The position numbers and the translations under genes are program-made. The notes beneath the pieces were generated by a model. It was not told the origin of the DNA and did no database searches. It saw only the letters and a program-made list of their open reading frames with translations. A stretch of 64,000 bases of DNA, from contig NZ_BDCO01000002.1 of assembly GCF_001613545.1 (NCBI RefSeq), positions 1,860,001 through 1,924,000 on the forward strand, given 5' to 3'. Positions 16,569 to 24,770 of this stretch are shown piece by piece. Position 1 is the stretch's first letter. Every line of letters begins with the position of its first letter. Source of the DNA: Terrimicrobium sacchariphilum. GTDB lineage: Bacteria; Verrucomicrobiota; Verrucomicrobiia; Chthoniobacterales; Terrimicrobiaceae.

Positions 16569-18070
16569 GGATTTGAGGGGGGCGCCGACGCGTCGGCGGG
16601 CGTAATAACGGCTGGCTGCGGAGCGGTTGGACTCGGGCTGGGCGATGCCGCAGGAGTCGGCGAGCCTGACGGCATGGGAGTCGCGGAGGGTTGGGGAGTT
16701 TCGATGATAAAGTTGGGATTAACCGTTGCTGCCGGGGATGCTCCCGCAGCCGGAGAACCTTCCGGTGATGAACTCGGAGCGGGGCTTGGCGAAGGTTCGG
16801 GCGTGGGGGTAGGCGTAGGTGTCGGGGTGGGAGTTGGCCATGGAGGCACGATGTCCGGCCAGGAGAAAAGCTCCGGTGCGGTGCCGCCGATTTCGTCGAG
16901 ATACTTTTTACACTTGGCCCGCCAATCCGCCAGATTCGGCTGCGTGGCGGGATCCGCCGTTCCTGGGAACACAAGATATGCCACCTTGATGTTGCTGACC
17001 GGGCGCGCGATGGAGGAAGCCTTTGGATTGATCTCCCTGGCCAGGCGGATCGATGCCTCACCGATTTTGGCGGAAGGCCCTGCATCTCCGACGATAGCAG
17101 GGTAGACCACACCGTTGTAGATCACGGCCGCGTAGTCTCCGACCTTGGGGGCAAACGGATCTTCCTTGTCATTAATCATGAATGTCGGGATCACGATCGA
17201 GGGGTCGGTGGACGAGATCAGAAAACTGTAGGTCTTGAGATCGTTGATCGTCCGGGTGGTCTGGTCGATGGCCTGCTGGAGTTCCTTGTTGCGGGCGGCG
17301 GTGAGGCCGGGTACGGCATACTCACGCTTGAAATCCGCCAGCTTTTGCTGATAGCGCGGCAGCAGAGGATTGATCCGGTCGGTGGTGCGTTTCCAGCGAT
17401 AGCTCGTTTGTGGCTGAAAGAACCGACCGGAGTCATCGACCGGGACGTTGCGATCGCCGTCAGTGCCATCGACATTGACGTCCATGTCACCAATGAGAAG
17501 CAGGGCTTTCCGTCCTGTATCGGGCGACGTGAGCTCCAGCATTGTCTCGCAGTCGTAGAAGTTGTGGCGTGAGAGCACTTCGTCCAGCTGGAAGAGCTGG
17601 CTGCGGATTGACTCAATCTTGTTGCTATAGAGCTTCTCGAAGAACGGGGATACCTTCGCATTTTCGACCAGCGACGGCATCTGATTCAGCACATGAGGGA
17701 GCTTGGGGTCATTTTTCGCCAGATCTTCCAGGCTCTTGCTAGCCCGTGGGAGCCTGGCTGTGAAGGTAACCTGTACCTCGTAGGCGTTGTCCTGGGTGCG
17801 TTCGATGGAGGCGAGTTCGTCGCTGGCGGGAGTGGCGAATTTTGTCTGGAAGGTGATGCCGTTGAACATCCGGCCGAGTTCCACCGGTTTGCGAGGCAGC
17901 GCGGGCACGGGGATCGGCGTAGGGGATGGAGTCGATGTCGCGACTACTGGGGTGACCTCCGGGGTCGGAGCAGGAGTCTCCTTTGGAAGGACAGGCTTGG
18001 TGCTCGGTGGTTGGCATCCAGCCAGGACAGCCATCGCACCGGCTCCGGCCAGTAGTCGGACTCGCTTCAT
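16565..18070 (-). CDS. lipoprotein with GH75 chitosanase-like domain and Pro/Thr-rich linkers
   Basis: The 501-residue protein has a lipoprotein signal with lipobox LAGC near residue 19. A Pro/Thr linker runs to about residue 55, and the globular region spans about residues 60-400. The segments LLIGDMDVNVDGTDGDRN, PKVGDYAAVIYNGVVYPAIV and AKIGEASIRLAREIN resemble fungal-type chitosanases of glycoside hydrolase family 75, which cut partially deacetylated chitin. The C-terminal 90 residues are low-complexity Pro/Thr/Ser/Ala, including a (PT)n run encoded at about 16800-16840. Catalytic residues are not confirmed. It lies 2 bp after the transporter-thioesterase gene and overlaps the phosphatase gene. 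Confidence 0.68.
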   Translation of the reverse strand: MKRVRLLAGAGAMAVLAGCQPPSTKPVLPKETPAPTPEVTPVVATSTPSPTPIPVPALPRKPVELGRMFNGITFQTKFATPASDELASIERTQDNAYEVQVTFTARLPRASKSLEDLAKNDPKLPHVLNQMPSLVENAKVSPFFEKLYSNKIESIRSQLFQLDEVLSRHNFYDCETMLELTSPDTGRKALLLIGDMDVNVDGTDGDRNVPVDDSGRFFQPQTSYRWKRTTDRINPLLPRYQQKLADFKREYAVPGLTAARNKELQQAIDQTTRTINDLKTYSFLISSTDPSIVIPTFMINDKEDPFAPKVGDYAAVIYNGVVYPAIVGDAGPSAKIGEASIRLAREINPKASSIARPVSNIKVAYLVFPGTADPATQPNLADWRAKCKKYLDEIGGTAPELFSWPDIVPPWPTPTPTPTPTPTPEPSPSPAPSSSPEGSPAAGASPAATVNPNFIIETPQPSATPMPSGSPTPAASPSPSPTAPQPAVITPADASAPPSNP

Positions 18071-18072
18071 TC

Positions 18073-19920
18073 CTATGTGTAGACCATGAAGGCCGCTGTC
18101 ACCTCGGCCGGGAGATCAATGAGCTTGTAGTCGGTGGAGGCTACGAAAAGCAGCGACTGTTTGCCGTGTCCGAGGAGCTTCTGGGCGGAGTCGTAGATCT
18201 CGTGCTCGAGGATCACGAACTTGCGATTGTAACTCGCAATGCGAATGCGAACGCTCACCGTCTCGAACTCGCGCGTCTCGCGTACGAACTTGTGCTCGAA
18301 CGAACGGGTGAGAATGTAGAACGGCGTGTTCTTCAGGTCGAACTTTGGCATGACCTGGTTGAAGAACAGTTCGCGGGTCTTGCCGACCCACATGGCGTAC
18401 ATGCCGAAGTAGACGTTACCCACCGAGTTCGTATCCGCGTAGGTCGCGACGAAGGAGTGGATGAACCACTTGCCCTCGAAATGTCCGCCGACCGGATAGC
18501 CGCCGGTGACGGGAGCGGCTCCTGTGGCGGCAGGCATCACCGCAGCCGTGGCGGGGCCGATATCCTGCGACGGCGCAGCGAGTTCCTCGGAGTCGCTGAC
18601 AAACTCCTGCGGGGAGCCCGGCTTCAGCAGCAGCCATACGACATAGGCCAGAGGCAGAAGTGATCCAATGATCTGGAAAAGCGGGAGGCGCAGGAAATAC
18701 CCGTAAGCAAAGATGACCACGGCGAGGCTGCCGATACAGAACATCTTGACCTGCGGAATGGCATTGGCCGGGGTGATGACGTAGCAGCGGGCGATCGAGA
18801 GGACGGAATACCCGACGAAGAACGTCGCATAGAAGATCATGAAGTACTCGAGCTCCAGCCTGAGCACAGCCGCGATGAGGGCGATCACACCGGCAAAGAT
18901 GAAGATCGGGATGGGCGATGTGATGAGCCGCTTCGGGATGAGTGCAAAGAGCGGATTGTTTGACAGCGCGGCATTGTCCTGAAGGAACCAGCGGAGCGAG
19001 ATGTAGCCACTATCCAGCGTCGTCAGGATGCAGACACAGATCCACACCGCGTAAGCGCCAAACACCCATGGCGAGGCGTGCTCGAAGAACTGGAGAACCA
19101 GCGTCTCGTGCCCGTAGGTGTAATGTCCTATACCCTGGCGCAGGTAGTGGCTGGCTCCATGGCTCAGCGCCCACAATGTCATCGTCCCATGGAAAATCAG
19201 CATCAGGGTGAACTGGATCGATCCCACCCAATATGCCGCAGCGATGGAAACCCGCTCGCGATGCATCTGGATGGCTCGCTGCCACTGCTGGAGGTCGAGC
19301 CATGGGCCGACGAGGAAGCCGATGATGATGGGGATGACATAGCCCCAGAAATCCCAGTCGGGAGCAAGCATCTTGGGCTCGCCCTGGGCGGTGGCTGGTC
19401 CCGATTGGATCGCGTTGACGATTAGCACTGCGACCGCAGCAGCGAGGATGAGGCCCAGTACGCCGTGGCTGTACTTGATCCTTTTGATGTCAAACTCCTC
19501 GCCAAACAGGATTGCCGCTGCCAGCACGATCAGAAGGGTGAGGGGGAGGTAAAGCAGCCACGGCTGCATGCCGAGCGAGAGCCATCCGTACCGAATAAAG
19601 GCAAAAATCGTAAGGGTGATCGCCAGGAGTTGATACAGGAAGAAGACCAGTCGAAACGGTCTGGACCACGTCGTAAAGAAACGGGCGAGCGATTCCGACC
19701 CCGGCTCACGACGCGCGATATGATGCGTGACCAAGCCAAAACACAACAGCCCGAGGCCGTTGGTGATGGCGAAAATCAGGAGACCAAACAGCCCAAACTG
19801 GGTGGAAAATTGGACGGAAAAGAACAAACCGAGGCCCCACATCCAGGAGAGCGCCACGGAGTTGCCCCAGAGGAGAGTTGGAAACCAGCGAGTCGGAGTC
19901 GAATTCGGGGATGAGGCCAT
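18073..19920 (-). CDS. 12-TM transporter fused to a C-terminal hotdog thioesterase domain
   Basis: The 615-residue product has two parts. Residues about 15-440 contain 12 hydrophobic helices, with GPWLDLQQWQRA in the middle and a TTLDSGY helix start that recall LeuT-fold (SSS/APC-like) transporters. After a 40-residue Ala/Pro linker, residues about 483-612 form a hotdog domain. Its opening TYADTNSVGNVYFGMYAMW aligns with the active-site helix of 4-hydroxybenzoyl-CoA and enediyne-type thioesterases (TNxVGNVYF), with Asp at residue 496. Both parts are in one uninterrupted frame. ATG 19920 is preferred; a TTG two codons upstream is possible. It heads the six-gene overlapping operon. Substrate unknown; a link between lipid-acyl hydrolysis and transport is inference. 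Confidence 0.8.
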   Translation of the reverse strand: MASSPNSTPTRWFPTLLWGNSVALSWMWGLGLFFSVQFSTQFGLFGLLIFAITNGLGLLCFGLVTHHIARREPGSESLARFFTTWSRPFRLVFFLYQLLAITLTIFAFIRYGWLSLGMQPWLLYLPLTLLIVLAAAILFGEEFDIKRIKYSHGVLGLILAAAVAVLIVNAIQSGPATAQGEPKMLAPDWDFWGYVIPIIIGFLVGPWLDLQQWQRAIQMHRERVSIAAAYWVGSIQFTLMLIFHGTMTLWALSHGASHYLRQGIGHYTYGHETLVLQFFEHASPWVFGAYAVWICVCILTTLDSGYISLRWFLQDNAALSNNPLFALIPKRLITSPIPIFIFAGVIALIAAVLRLELEYFMIFYATFFVGYSVLSIARCYVITPANAIPQVKMFCIGSLAVVIFAYGYFLRLPLFQIIGSLLPLAYVVWLLLKPGSPQEFVSDSEELAAPSQDIGPATAAVMPAATGAAPVTGGYPVGGHFEGKWFIHSFVATYADTNSVGNVYFGMYAMWVGKTRELFFNQVMPKFDLKNTPFYILTRSFEHKFVRETREFETVSVRIRIASYNRKFVILEHEIYDSAQKLLGHGKQSLLFVASTDYKLIDLPAEVTAAFMVYT

Positions 19921-20045
19921 GAACAAATAGTGAAGATAAACTTTTCAGATTTTCGCGCAATGTGCAACGCCAGCGCAACCATCCGACAAATCATGTCGCG
20001 CCCTTGCTTTTGCGCAGGAAGTCCTGTTGATTGTGATCCTCTCTC

Positions 20046-21266
20046 ATGGACAGACGTCCGCTGCAATACCTCGCGATCTTTTTTACCGTATTTATCGACA
20101 TTCTCGGCTTCGGGATTGTCATTCCGGTATTGCCTCTCTACGCCGAGCACTTCGGCGCCACCCCGTGGCAGATTGGCTGGCTGGTAGGGGTTTTTTCCCT
20201 GGCCCAGTTCTTCTTTGCGCCTATCTGGGGCAAAGTGTCCGACCGTATCGGGCGCAAGCCCGTCCTGTTGCTTGGAGTCATCGGGACGATTGCGGGATAT
20301 CTTCTCATGGGCATGGCTGGATCGGTCCTCATGCTATTTGTGGCCCGGTTAATCGACGGAATTGCTGGAGCCAATATCGGCGCGGCGCAGGCATACCTGG
20401 CCGATATATCGTCGCCGGAGAATCGGGCAAAGGCGATGGGTCTCCTTGGCGCTGCTTTTGGACTGGGGTTTGTTTTTGGGCCAGCCCTGGGCGGATGGGC
20501 CGGGGTGAAGTTTAACTATTCCGCTCCCATGTTCATCGCGGCCGGGCTCGCTGCCGTAAATTTCCTCTTTATCGTCTTTTTCCTGCCCGAGTCCCGCAAA
20601 ACCGGGGCTGCCGCTCCGGAGGCAAAGCGTATTTTTCCTGATCTCTTCCAGCATGTGCGGGTCCAGCAGTATGTCGCGAGCCTCGTGTGCTACTTTCTGG
20701 TGATTGCGGGTTTTTCGATGATGACGGCGCTCTTTGCGCTCTACCTGAAACACCGCTTCGACCTCGACGCCCTCCATACCGGCTACATCCTGGCGGGAAT
20801 CGGTATCCTCGGAGTGATCATTCAGGGAGGACTCATCGGACGACTGGTAAAGCGATTTGGAGAGGGCCTGCTCGCGGTTGCCGGGAGTTCTCTGGTATTC
20901 GTCGGTTTGGTGGCGCTGGCGTTTGCCGGTACGTTTGGATTGATGCTCGCGGCCTCGGCCCTGGTTGGCATCGGTAATAGCCTGCTCATGCCCACGCTTT
21001 CTGCGCTGGCGTCCCGCAGTGCGTCGGCGGAGTGGCAGGGGAGGGCTCTGGGGGTCGTCCAATCTGCCGGCAGCCTGGCGCGCTTTGCCGGTCCGCTGAC
21101 TGCGGGATGGTTGCTCGGGATGTCCGAGGCGGGCCACCGTTGGCCGTATGCCGCTCTACCCTTTGCCGTGGCGGCGGGATTCCTTGCCGTCGCGACGATT
21201 GCCGCAGTTGCCCTGGAGATACGGCGGGAGCGTCCGGAAGAAACTGCGTTGGGGCAAAACGCTTGA
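20046..21266 (+). CDS. MFS exporter (DHA1, TetA-like)
   Basis: A 406-residue major facilitator with 12 membrane helices. It carries the loop 2-3 motif GKVSDRIGRKPVLLLGV and the antiporter motif C-like GLGFVFGPALGGWAG in helix 5, both typical of drug:H+ antiporters of the DHA1 family (TetA/Bcr type). The N-terminus LAIFFTVFIDILGFGIVIPVLPLY is the TetA-like first helix. The substrate is unknown and tetracycline resistance should not be assumed. The gene is divergent from the transporter-thioesterase operon (125 bp between starts) and is followed by a terminator-like element. Confidence 0.9.
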   Translation: MDRRPLQYLAIFFTVFIDILGFGIVIPVLPLYAEHFGATPWQIGWLVGVFSLAQFFFAPIWGKVSDRIGRKPVLLLGVIGTIAGYLLMGMAGSVLMLFVARLIDGIAGANIGAAQAYLADISSPENRAKAMGLLGAAFGLGFVFGPALGGWAGVKFNYSAPMFIAAGLAAVNFLFIVFFLPESRKTGAAAPEAKRIFPDLFQHVRVQQYVASLVCYFLVIAGFSMMTALFALYLKHRFDLDALHTGYILAGIGILGVIIQGGLIGRLVKRFGEGLLAVAGSSLVFVGLVALAFAGTFGLMLAASALVGIGNSLLMPTLSALASRSASAEWQGRALGVVQSAGSLARFAGPLTAGWLLGMSEAGHRWPYAALPFAVAAGFLAVATIAAVALEIRRERPEETALGQNA

Positions 21267-21301
21267 TCGTACATGCCTCATCGCCTATTTGAAGGGATTC
21301 A

Positions 21302-21338
21302 CCCCGCGCCCGGGCTTCCGCTCGTGCAGGGGCTTTTT
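21302..21338 (+). terminator. probable intrinsic terminator after the MFS gene
   Basis: CCCCGCGC (21302-21309) pairs with GTGC-A-GGGG (21324-21332) with one bulged A and one G-T pair, and is followed by CTTTTT (21333-21338). It ends six bases before the lptF/G start, so it would insulate the LptF/G gene from the exporter. Confidence 0.4.
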
Positions 21339-21343
21339 AGTTC

Positions 21344-22453
21344 ATGAAGATTATTGATCGTTATGTCGGGATGAGCGTGGTGGCGACCGCCTTTTTTGGC
21401 GTCGTGGTGCTCAGTCTGGTGCTTGTTCTCGGCAACCTGTTCAAGGAACTCCTGGATGTCATCATCAACAACCCGGATGTCCCCATTCTCACTGTCGTGT
21501 CCTTCATGGCGCTGGTGCTGCCGTTTTCCATGACTTTCACCATTCCGTGGGGATTCCTTACAGCGCTCCTCCTGGTTTTTGGTCGTATTTCTGCAGATAA
21601 TGAACTAATCGCCCTGCGCGCCAACGGCGTGAGCGTTCCCCGCCTTTGTATTCCGGTTTTCCTCCTCGCCATCGTCCTGACGGCGATTTGCTTCTGGATC
21701 AATGTTGATGTTGCTCCGCGCGCGGAGCAAAAAATGAGCAAGGCGATCGTCGAAATCGCAACGAGCAATCCGGCCGCAGTGTTCCGGGCCGACGAGGTGG
21801 TCGACCAGTTTCCCGACCGACGCATTTACGTGGGCGGCAAGAACGGCGACAAGCTCGAGAATCTTATCGTTTTTGAGATCAATGACGATGGGGAGCCGAC
21901 CAAGATGGTCTATGCCAGCGAGGGCATCCTCACCCCGGACATTCCCAACAAGCAGCTGATCCTGAAGCTTTTCGACGCCCGATTTGAACAGCGCGACGAA
22001 AAAGCTCCCCGGGATATTTCGAAAATTCACCAGGGCATCGTCGTGGCAGAGGGAGACTTTCCCATCTCTCTGCAGCAATTTTACGATGAATTTCTCACCG
22101 GCCGCCGCTTGAGCTCGTACACGTTGCCGGAGTTGCTCAACTTCATGTCCCAAGGGGCTGATGGCAAGATGCTTGAGGCGTCGGTGGAACTGAACAAGCG
22201 CTTTTCGGCCTCCTTGGCCTGCCTGGCATTTGCCCTTATTGCGGTGCCACTCGGTATCACCACACACCGCAAGGAAACGTCGGTCGGTTTCGGGCTGAGT
22301 CTGGTCGTTGCGTTTACCTACTTTTTCTTCATTATCATGGCCGACACCTTCCGGGGAAATGCCGGAGCGCATCCCGCCTTGTTAATCTGGATCCCGAACA
22401 TCCTTTTCATCACTCTGGGGGCGGTGCTCTTCTACAGGCTCTCCAAAAAGTAA
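21344..22453 (+). CDS. LptF/LptG-family lipopolysaccharide export permease
   Basis: The 369-residue protein follows the YjgP/YjgQ (PF03739) plan. It opens with MKIIDRYVG, followed by three N-terminal helices (residues about 10-35, 50-75, 97-118). The periplasmic beta-jellyroll-like region runs to about residue 265, and three more helices follow, with FALIAVPLGI and FIIMADTFRG near the end. LptF and LptG form the permease of the LptB2FG complex that drives lipopolysaccharide to the outer membrane. Only one of the pair is here, and F versus G cannot be decided. It lies 76 bp upstream of rplK. Confidence 0.9.
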   Translation: MKIIDRYVGMSVVATAFFGVVVLSLVLVLGNLFKELLDVIINNPDVPILTVVSFMALVLPFSMTFTIPWGFLTALLLVFGRISADNELIALRANGVSVPRLCIPVFLLAIVLTAICFWINVDVAPRAEQKMSKAIVEIATSNPAAVFRADEVVDQFPDRRIYVGGKNGDKLENLIVFEINDDGEPTKMVYASEGILTPDIPNKQLILKLFDARFEQRDEKAPRDISKIHQGIVVAEGDFPISLQQFYDEFLTGRRLSSYTLPELLNFMSQGADGKMLEASVELNKRFSASLACLAFALIAVPLGITTHRKETSVGFGLSLVVAFTYFFFIIMADTFRGNAGAHPALLIWIPNILFITLGAVLFYRLSKK

Positions 22454-22462
22454 AGTTTCTTC

Positions 22463-22478
22463 TTGCCCGATTGGGCAA
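22463..22478 (+). other. small hairpin between lptF/G and rplK
   Basis: TTGCCC (22463-22468) and GGGCAA (22473-22478) form a perfect 6-bp stem with a GATT loop, 10 bases after the permease stop. The downstream sequence has scattered T but no run. It could be a weak terminator or part of the rplK leader. I see no convincing promoter in the 76-bp gap. Confidence 0.3.
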
Positions 22479-22529
22479 TTCGTGGTTGCTTCTTGACCCT
22501 TTCCGCCCGAGCGGCGGCTCTCTCATTTT

Positions 22530-22955
22530 ATGGCAAAAGAAATCGTCGGACAGATCAAATTGCAGATTCCCGCCGGGCAAGCGAATCCCGCGCCTCCGGT
22601 CGGTCCTGCCCTCGGCCAGCAGGGTGTCAACATCATGGCCTTCTGCAAGGAATTCAACGCCGCCACGCAGAAGCAGGCGGGTGATATCCTTCCCGTAGTC
22701 ATCACCGTCTACAAGGACAAGAGCTTCACCTTCATCACGAAGTCGCCCCCGGCCTCGATCCTCCTCAAGAAAGCTGCTGGTCTCGCCGCTGGTTCCAAGG
22801 AGCCGAACAAGACCAAGGTCGCCAAGCTCACGAAGAAGCAGGTCCTCGACATCGTCAAGATCAAGATCAAGGACATGAATGCGCGCACCGAAGAAGCCGC
22901 ATACCGCTCGATCTGTGGTACCGCCCGTCAGATGGGCATCGAAATCACCGAATAA
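22530..22955 (+). CDS. rplK: 50S ribosomal protein L11
   Basis: The 141-residue protein matches L11: [35 protein letters not shown] in the N-terminal domain and the rRNA-binding C-terminal domain ending [15 protein letters not shown]11 binds the GTPase-associated region of 23S rRNA. No secE or nusG precedes it, unlike the common secE-nusG-rplK order; instead an LptF/G gene is upstream. No Shine-Dalgarno sequence is present before the ATG (leader ends in CTCTCTCATTTT). Confidence 0.98.
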   Translation: MAKEIVGQIKLQIPAGQANPAPPVGPALGQQGVNIMAFCKEFNAATQKQAGDILPVVITVYKDKSFTFITKSPPASILLKKAAGLAAGSKEPNKTKVAKLTKKQVLDIVKIKIKDMNARTEEAAYRSICGTARQMGIEITE

Positions 22956-23010
22956 ACCCAAACCGCAGGAGATTTGCCGTGAGGCGGATCGTCTGTACTG
23001 CAAACCCTAA

Positions 23011-23712
23011 ATGGCTAACAAACGCAGCAAACGTTATCGTGCCGCCGCCGAGCAGGTGGATGGCAATCGCAAGTATCCGCTTTCCGAAGCGATCAAGACT
23101 CTCAAGGGTCTTCCTGCCCCGAAGTTTGACCAGACGGTCACGCTTTCCTTCAAGCTGGGTGTGGATCCCAAGCAGAGCGACCAGATGGTTCGCGGCACCT
23201 GCCCGCTCCCGCACGGCAGCGGCAAAAATGTCCGAGTCCTCGTTTTCGCGACCGGCGCAGCCGCTGAGGCCGCCCGCGAGGCTGGTGCGGAATTCGTTGG
23301 TTATGACGACCTCCTCAAGAAGGTCACCGGCGGTTTCTCCGACTTCGATGTCGCCATCGCCACTCCGGCCGCCATGGCTGAGGTCAAGAAGCTTGGTAAG
23401 GTCCTCGGACCGCGCGGCCTCATGCCGAACCCCAAGACAGGCACCGTCACCGACGACACCGCCAAGGCTGTCAAGGAAGTGAAGGCAGGCCGCGTGGAGT
23501 TCAAGCTCGACAAGAACGCCAACATCGCCGTCCCGGTCGGCAAGTTCTCTTTCGACGAGACTGCTCTCGTGGAGAATGGCAGCGCCGTCATCGACGCCGT
23601 CGTCAAAGCCCGCCCGGCAACCGCCAAGGGCGCGTTTGTTGAAAACATCACCCTCAGCGCCACCATGAGCCCTGGTGTTACGGTGGACGCTGCTCCGTTC
23701 CTTAAAAACTAA
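23011..23712 (+). CDS. rplA: 50S ribosomal protein L1
   Basis: The 233-residue product matches L1, with NVRVLVFATG, the GPRGLMPNPKTGTV signature and a VGKFSF segment. L1 forms the mobile L1 stalk at the ribosomal E site. In many bacteria it is also a translational repressor of the rplK-rplA unit; no clear L1 mimic site was identified here. A purine-rich AGGAG lies about 40 nt upstream of the ATG, too far to act as Shine-Dalgarno. Confidence 0.98.
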   Translation: MANKRSKRYRAAAEQVDGNRKYPLSEAIKTLKGLPAPKFDQTVTLSFKLGVDPKQSDQMVRGTCPLPHGSGKNVRVLVFATGAAAEAAREAGAEFVGYDDLLKKVTGGFSDFDVAIATPAAMAEVKKLGKVLGPRGLMPNPKTGTVTDDTAKAVKEVKAGRVEFKLDKNANIAVPVGKFSFDETALVENGSAVIDAVVKARPATAKGAFVENITLSATMSPGVTVDAAPFLKN

Positions 23713-23724
23713 CCTGCACCTGCA

Positions 23725-24246
23725 ATGAGACCCGAAAAAACCACTATCGTCGCCGACATCGAAGCCAAGCTTCAGAAGTCGCCGTTTCTCCTCGTTGCCG
23801 ACTACTCCGGCATGCAGGTCAAGCATTTCGAGGAACTCCGCACCCGCCTCGCTGGCGTGGGCGCGACCTTCCAGGTCGTCAAAAACTCCTTCGTCAAGCG
23901 CGCCATCAAGGATCTCGGTCTTCCCGAGCTCAATGGTGCCCTCAGTGGCCAGACCGCGATCGTCACAGGCGAGAGCGACATCTGCGCTGCTGCCAAGGTC
24001 CTCAAGACCTTCGTTTCCGAGTTTGAGCGTCCTCCGGTCAAGGTTGGTATCCTCGATAACGCCCTTCTGACCGCCGATCAGGTCAAGGCCCTCGCTGACC
24101 TTCCTTCCAAGGAAGTTCTCCAGGCCAAGCTCCTCGGTCTGCTCCAGACCCCGGCCAGCCAGTTTGTCCGCATCCTCAACGAGCCCGGCGCCAGCCTGGC
24201 CCGCCTCCTCAAGGCCAAGGCCGAGAAGGACGAACAGGGAGCCTAA
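23725..24246 (+). CDS. rplJ: 50S ribosomal protein L10
   Basis: The 173-residue protein matches L10. The N-terminal rRNA-binding domain reads LVADYSGMQVKHFEELRTRLAGVGATFQVVKNSF, and a C-terminal helix (residues about 135-170, LARLLKAKAEKDEQ) binds L7/L12 dimers at the stalk base. It lies 12 bp after rplA and is separated from rplL by 138 bp. The leader before the ATG (CCTGCACCTGCA) has no Shine-Dalgarno motif. Confidence 0.97.
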   Translation: MRPEKTTIVADIEAKLQKSPFLLVADYSGMQVKHFEELRTRLAGVGATFQVVKNSFVKRAIKDLGLPELNGALSGQTAIVTGESDICAAAKVLKTFVSEFERPPVKVGILDNALLTADQVKALADLPSKEVLQAKLLGLLQTPASQFVRILNEPGASLARLLKAKAEKDEQGA

Positions 24247-24384
24247 AGAAAAAAGACTTTCCCAAGGCGTTAGAAGCCGCGCCATGGGATACCCAAAAAC
24301 ACAACGGTTCCTCGTCGGGTCGACGGCTGTCGGCCTCAAATGCCCTGAGGCTTCTGGGCGCGACGACACCAAAAAATACATACC
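24247..24384 (+). other. rplJ-rplL intergenic region with competing RNA pairings
   Basis: The 138-nt gap is unusually long for two stalk-protein genes. AGAAGCC (near 24269) can pair with GGCTTCT (near 24349), while GCCTCA and TGAGGC (near 24334-24352) form an alternative 6-bp hairpin using part of the same bases. CGTCG-GGT-CGACG forms another small stem. Whether this is regulatory is unknown; no reading frame here looks coding. Confidence 0.3.
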
Positions 24385-24762
24385 ATGGCAGATACACAAG
24401 CATTGGTCGATCAGCTCAGCGGACTCACTGTCCTCGAAATCGCTGATCTCGTTAAGCAGCTCGAAGACAAGTGGGGCGTGAGCGCCGCTGCTCCGGTGGC
24501 AGTCGCCGCCGCAGGCCCGGCTGTCGCTGCAGCTCCGGTTGAGGAAAAGACCTCGTTCGACGTCATCCTCGCTGACGCTGGCGGCAACAAGATCGCCGTC
24601 ATTAAGGAAGTGCGCGCCGCTGTTGCCGGCCTCGGCCTCGCCGAAGCCAAGGCCCTCGTCGAGAGCGCTCCGAAGGCCCTCAAGGAAGGTGTCACCAAGG
24701 AAGAAGCCGAAGAGATCAAGAAGAAGATCGAAGCGGCTGGCGCCAAAGTCGAGATCAAGTAG
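24385..24762 (+). CDS. rplL: 50S ribosomal protein L7/L12
   Basis: The 125-residue acidic stalk protein has the N-terminal dimerisation helices ([21 protein letters not shown]). An Ala/Pro/Val hinge at about residues 35-50 follows, then the C-terminal domain with [20 protein letters not shown] and [15 protein letters not shown]. Multiple copies per ribosome recruit translational GTPases. Such copy number requires higher expression than the downstream RNA polymerase genes, which fits the strong hairpin that follows. No Shine-Dalgarno motif precedes the ATG. Confidence 0.98.
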   Translation: MADTQALVDQLSGLTVLEIADLVKQLEDKWGVSAAAPVAVAAAGPAVAAAPVEEKTSFDVILADAGGNKIAVIKEVRAAVAGLGLAEAKALVESAPKALKEGVTKEEAEEIKKKIEAAGAKVEIK

Positions 24763-24770
24763 TTCCTTTC

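Noticed and set aside
16790-16845. Simple repeat GGTGTAGG-like run resembling a microsatellite
   Set aside because: It encodes the Pro-Thr linker of the GH75-like lipoprotein, so it is explained by the protein rather than as an independent repeat element.
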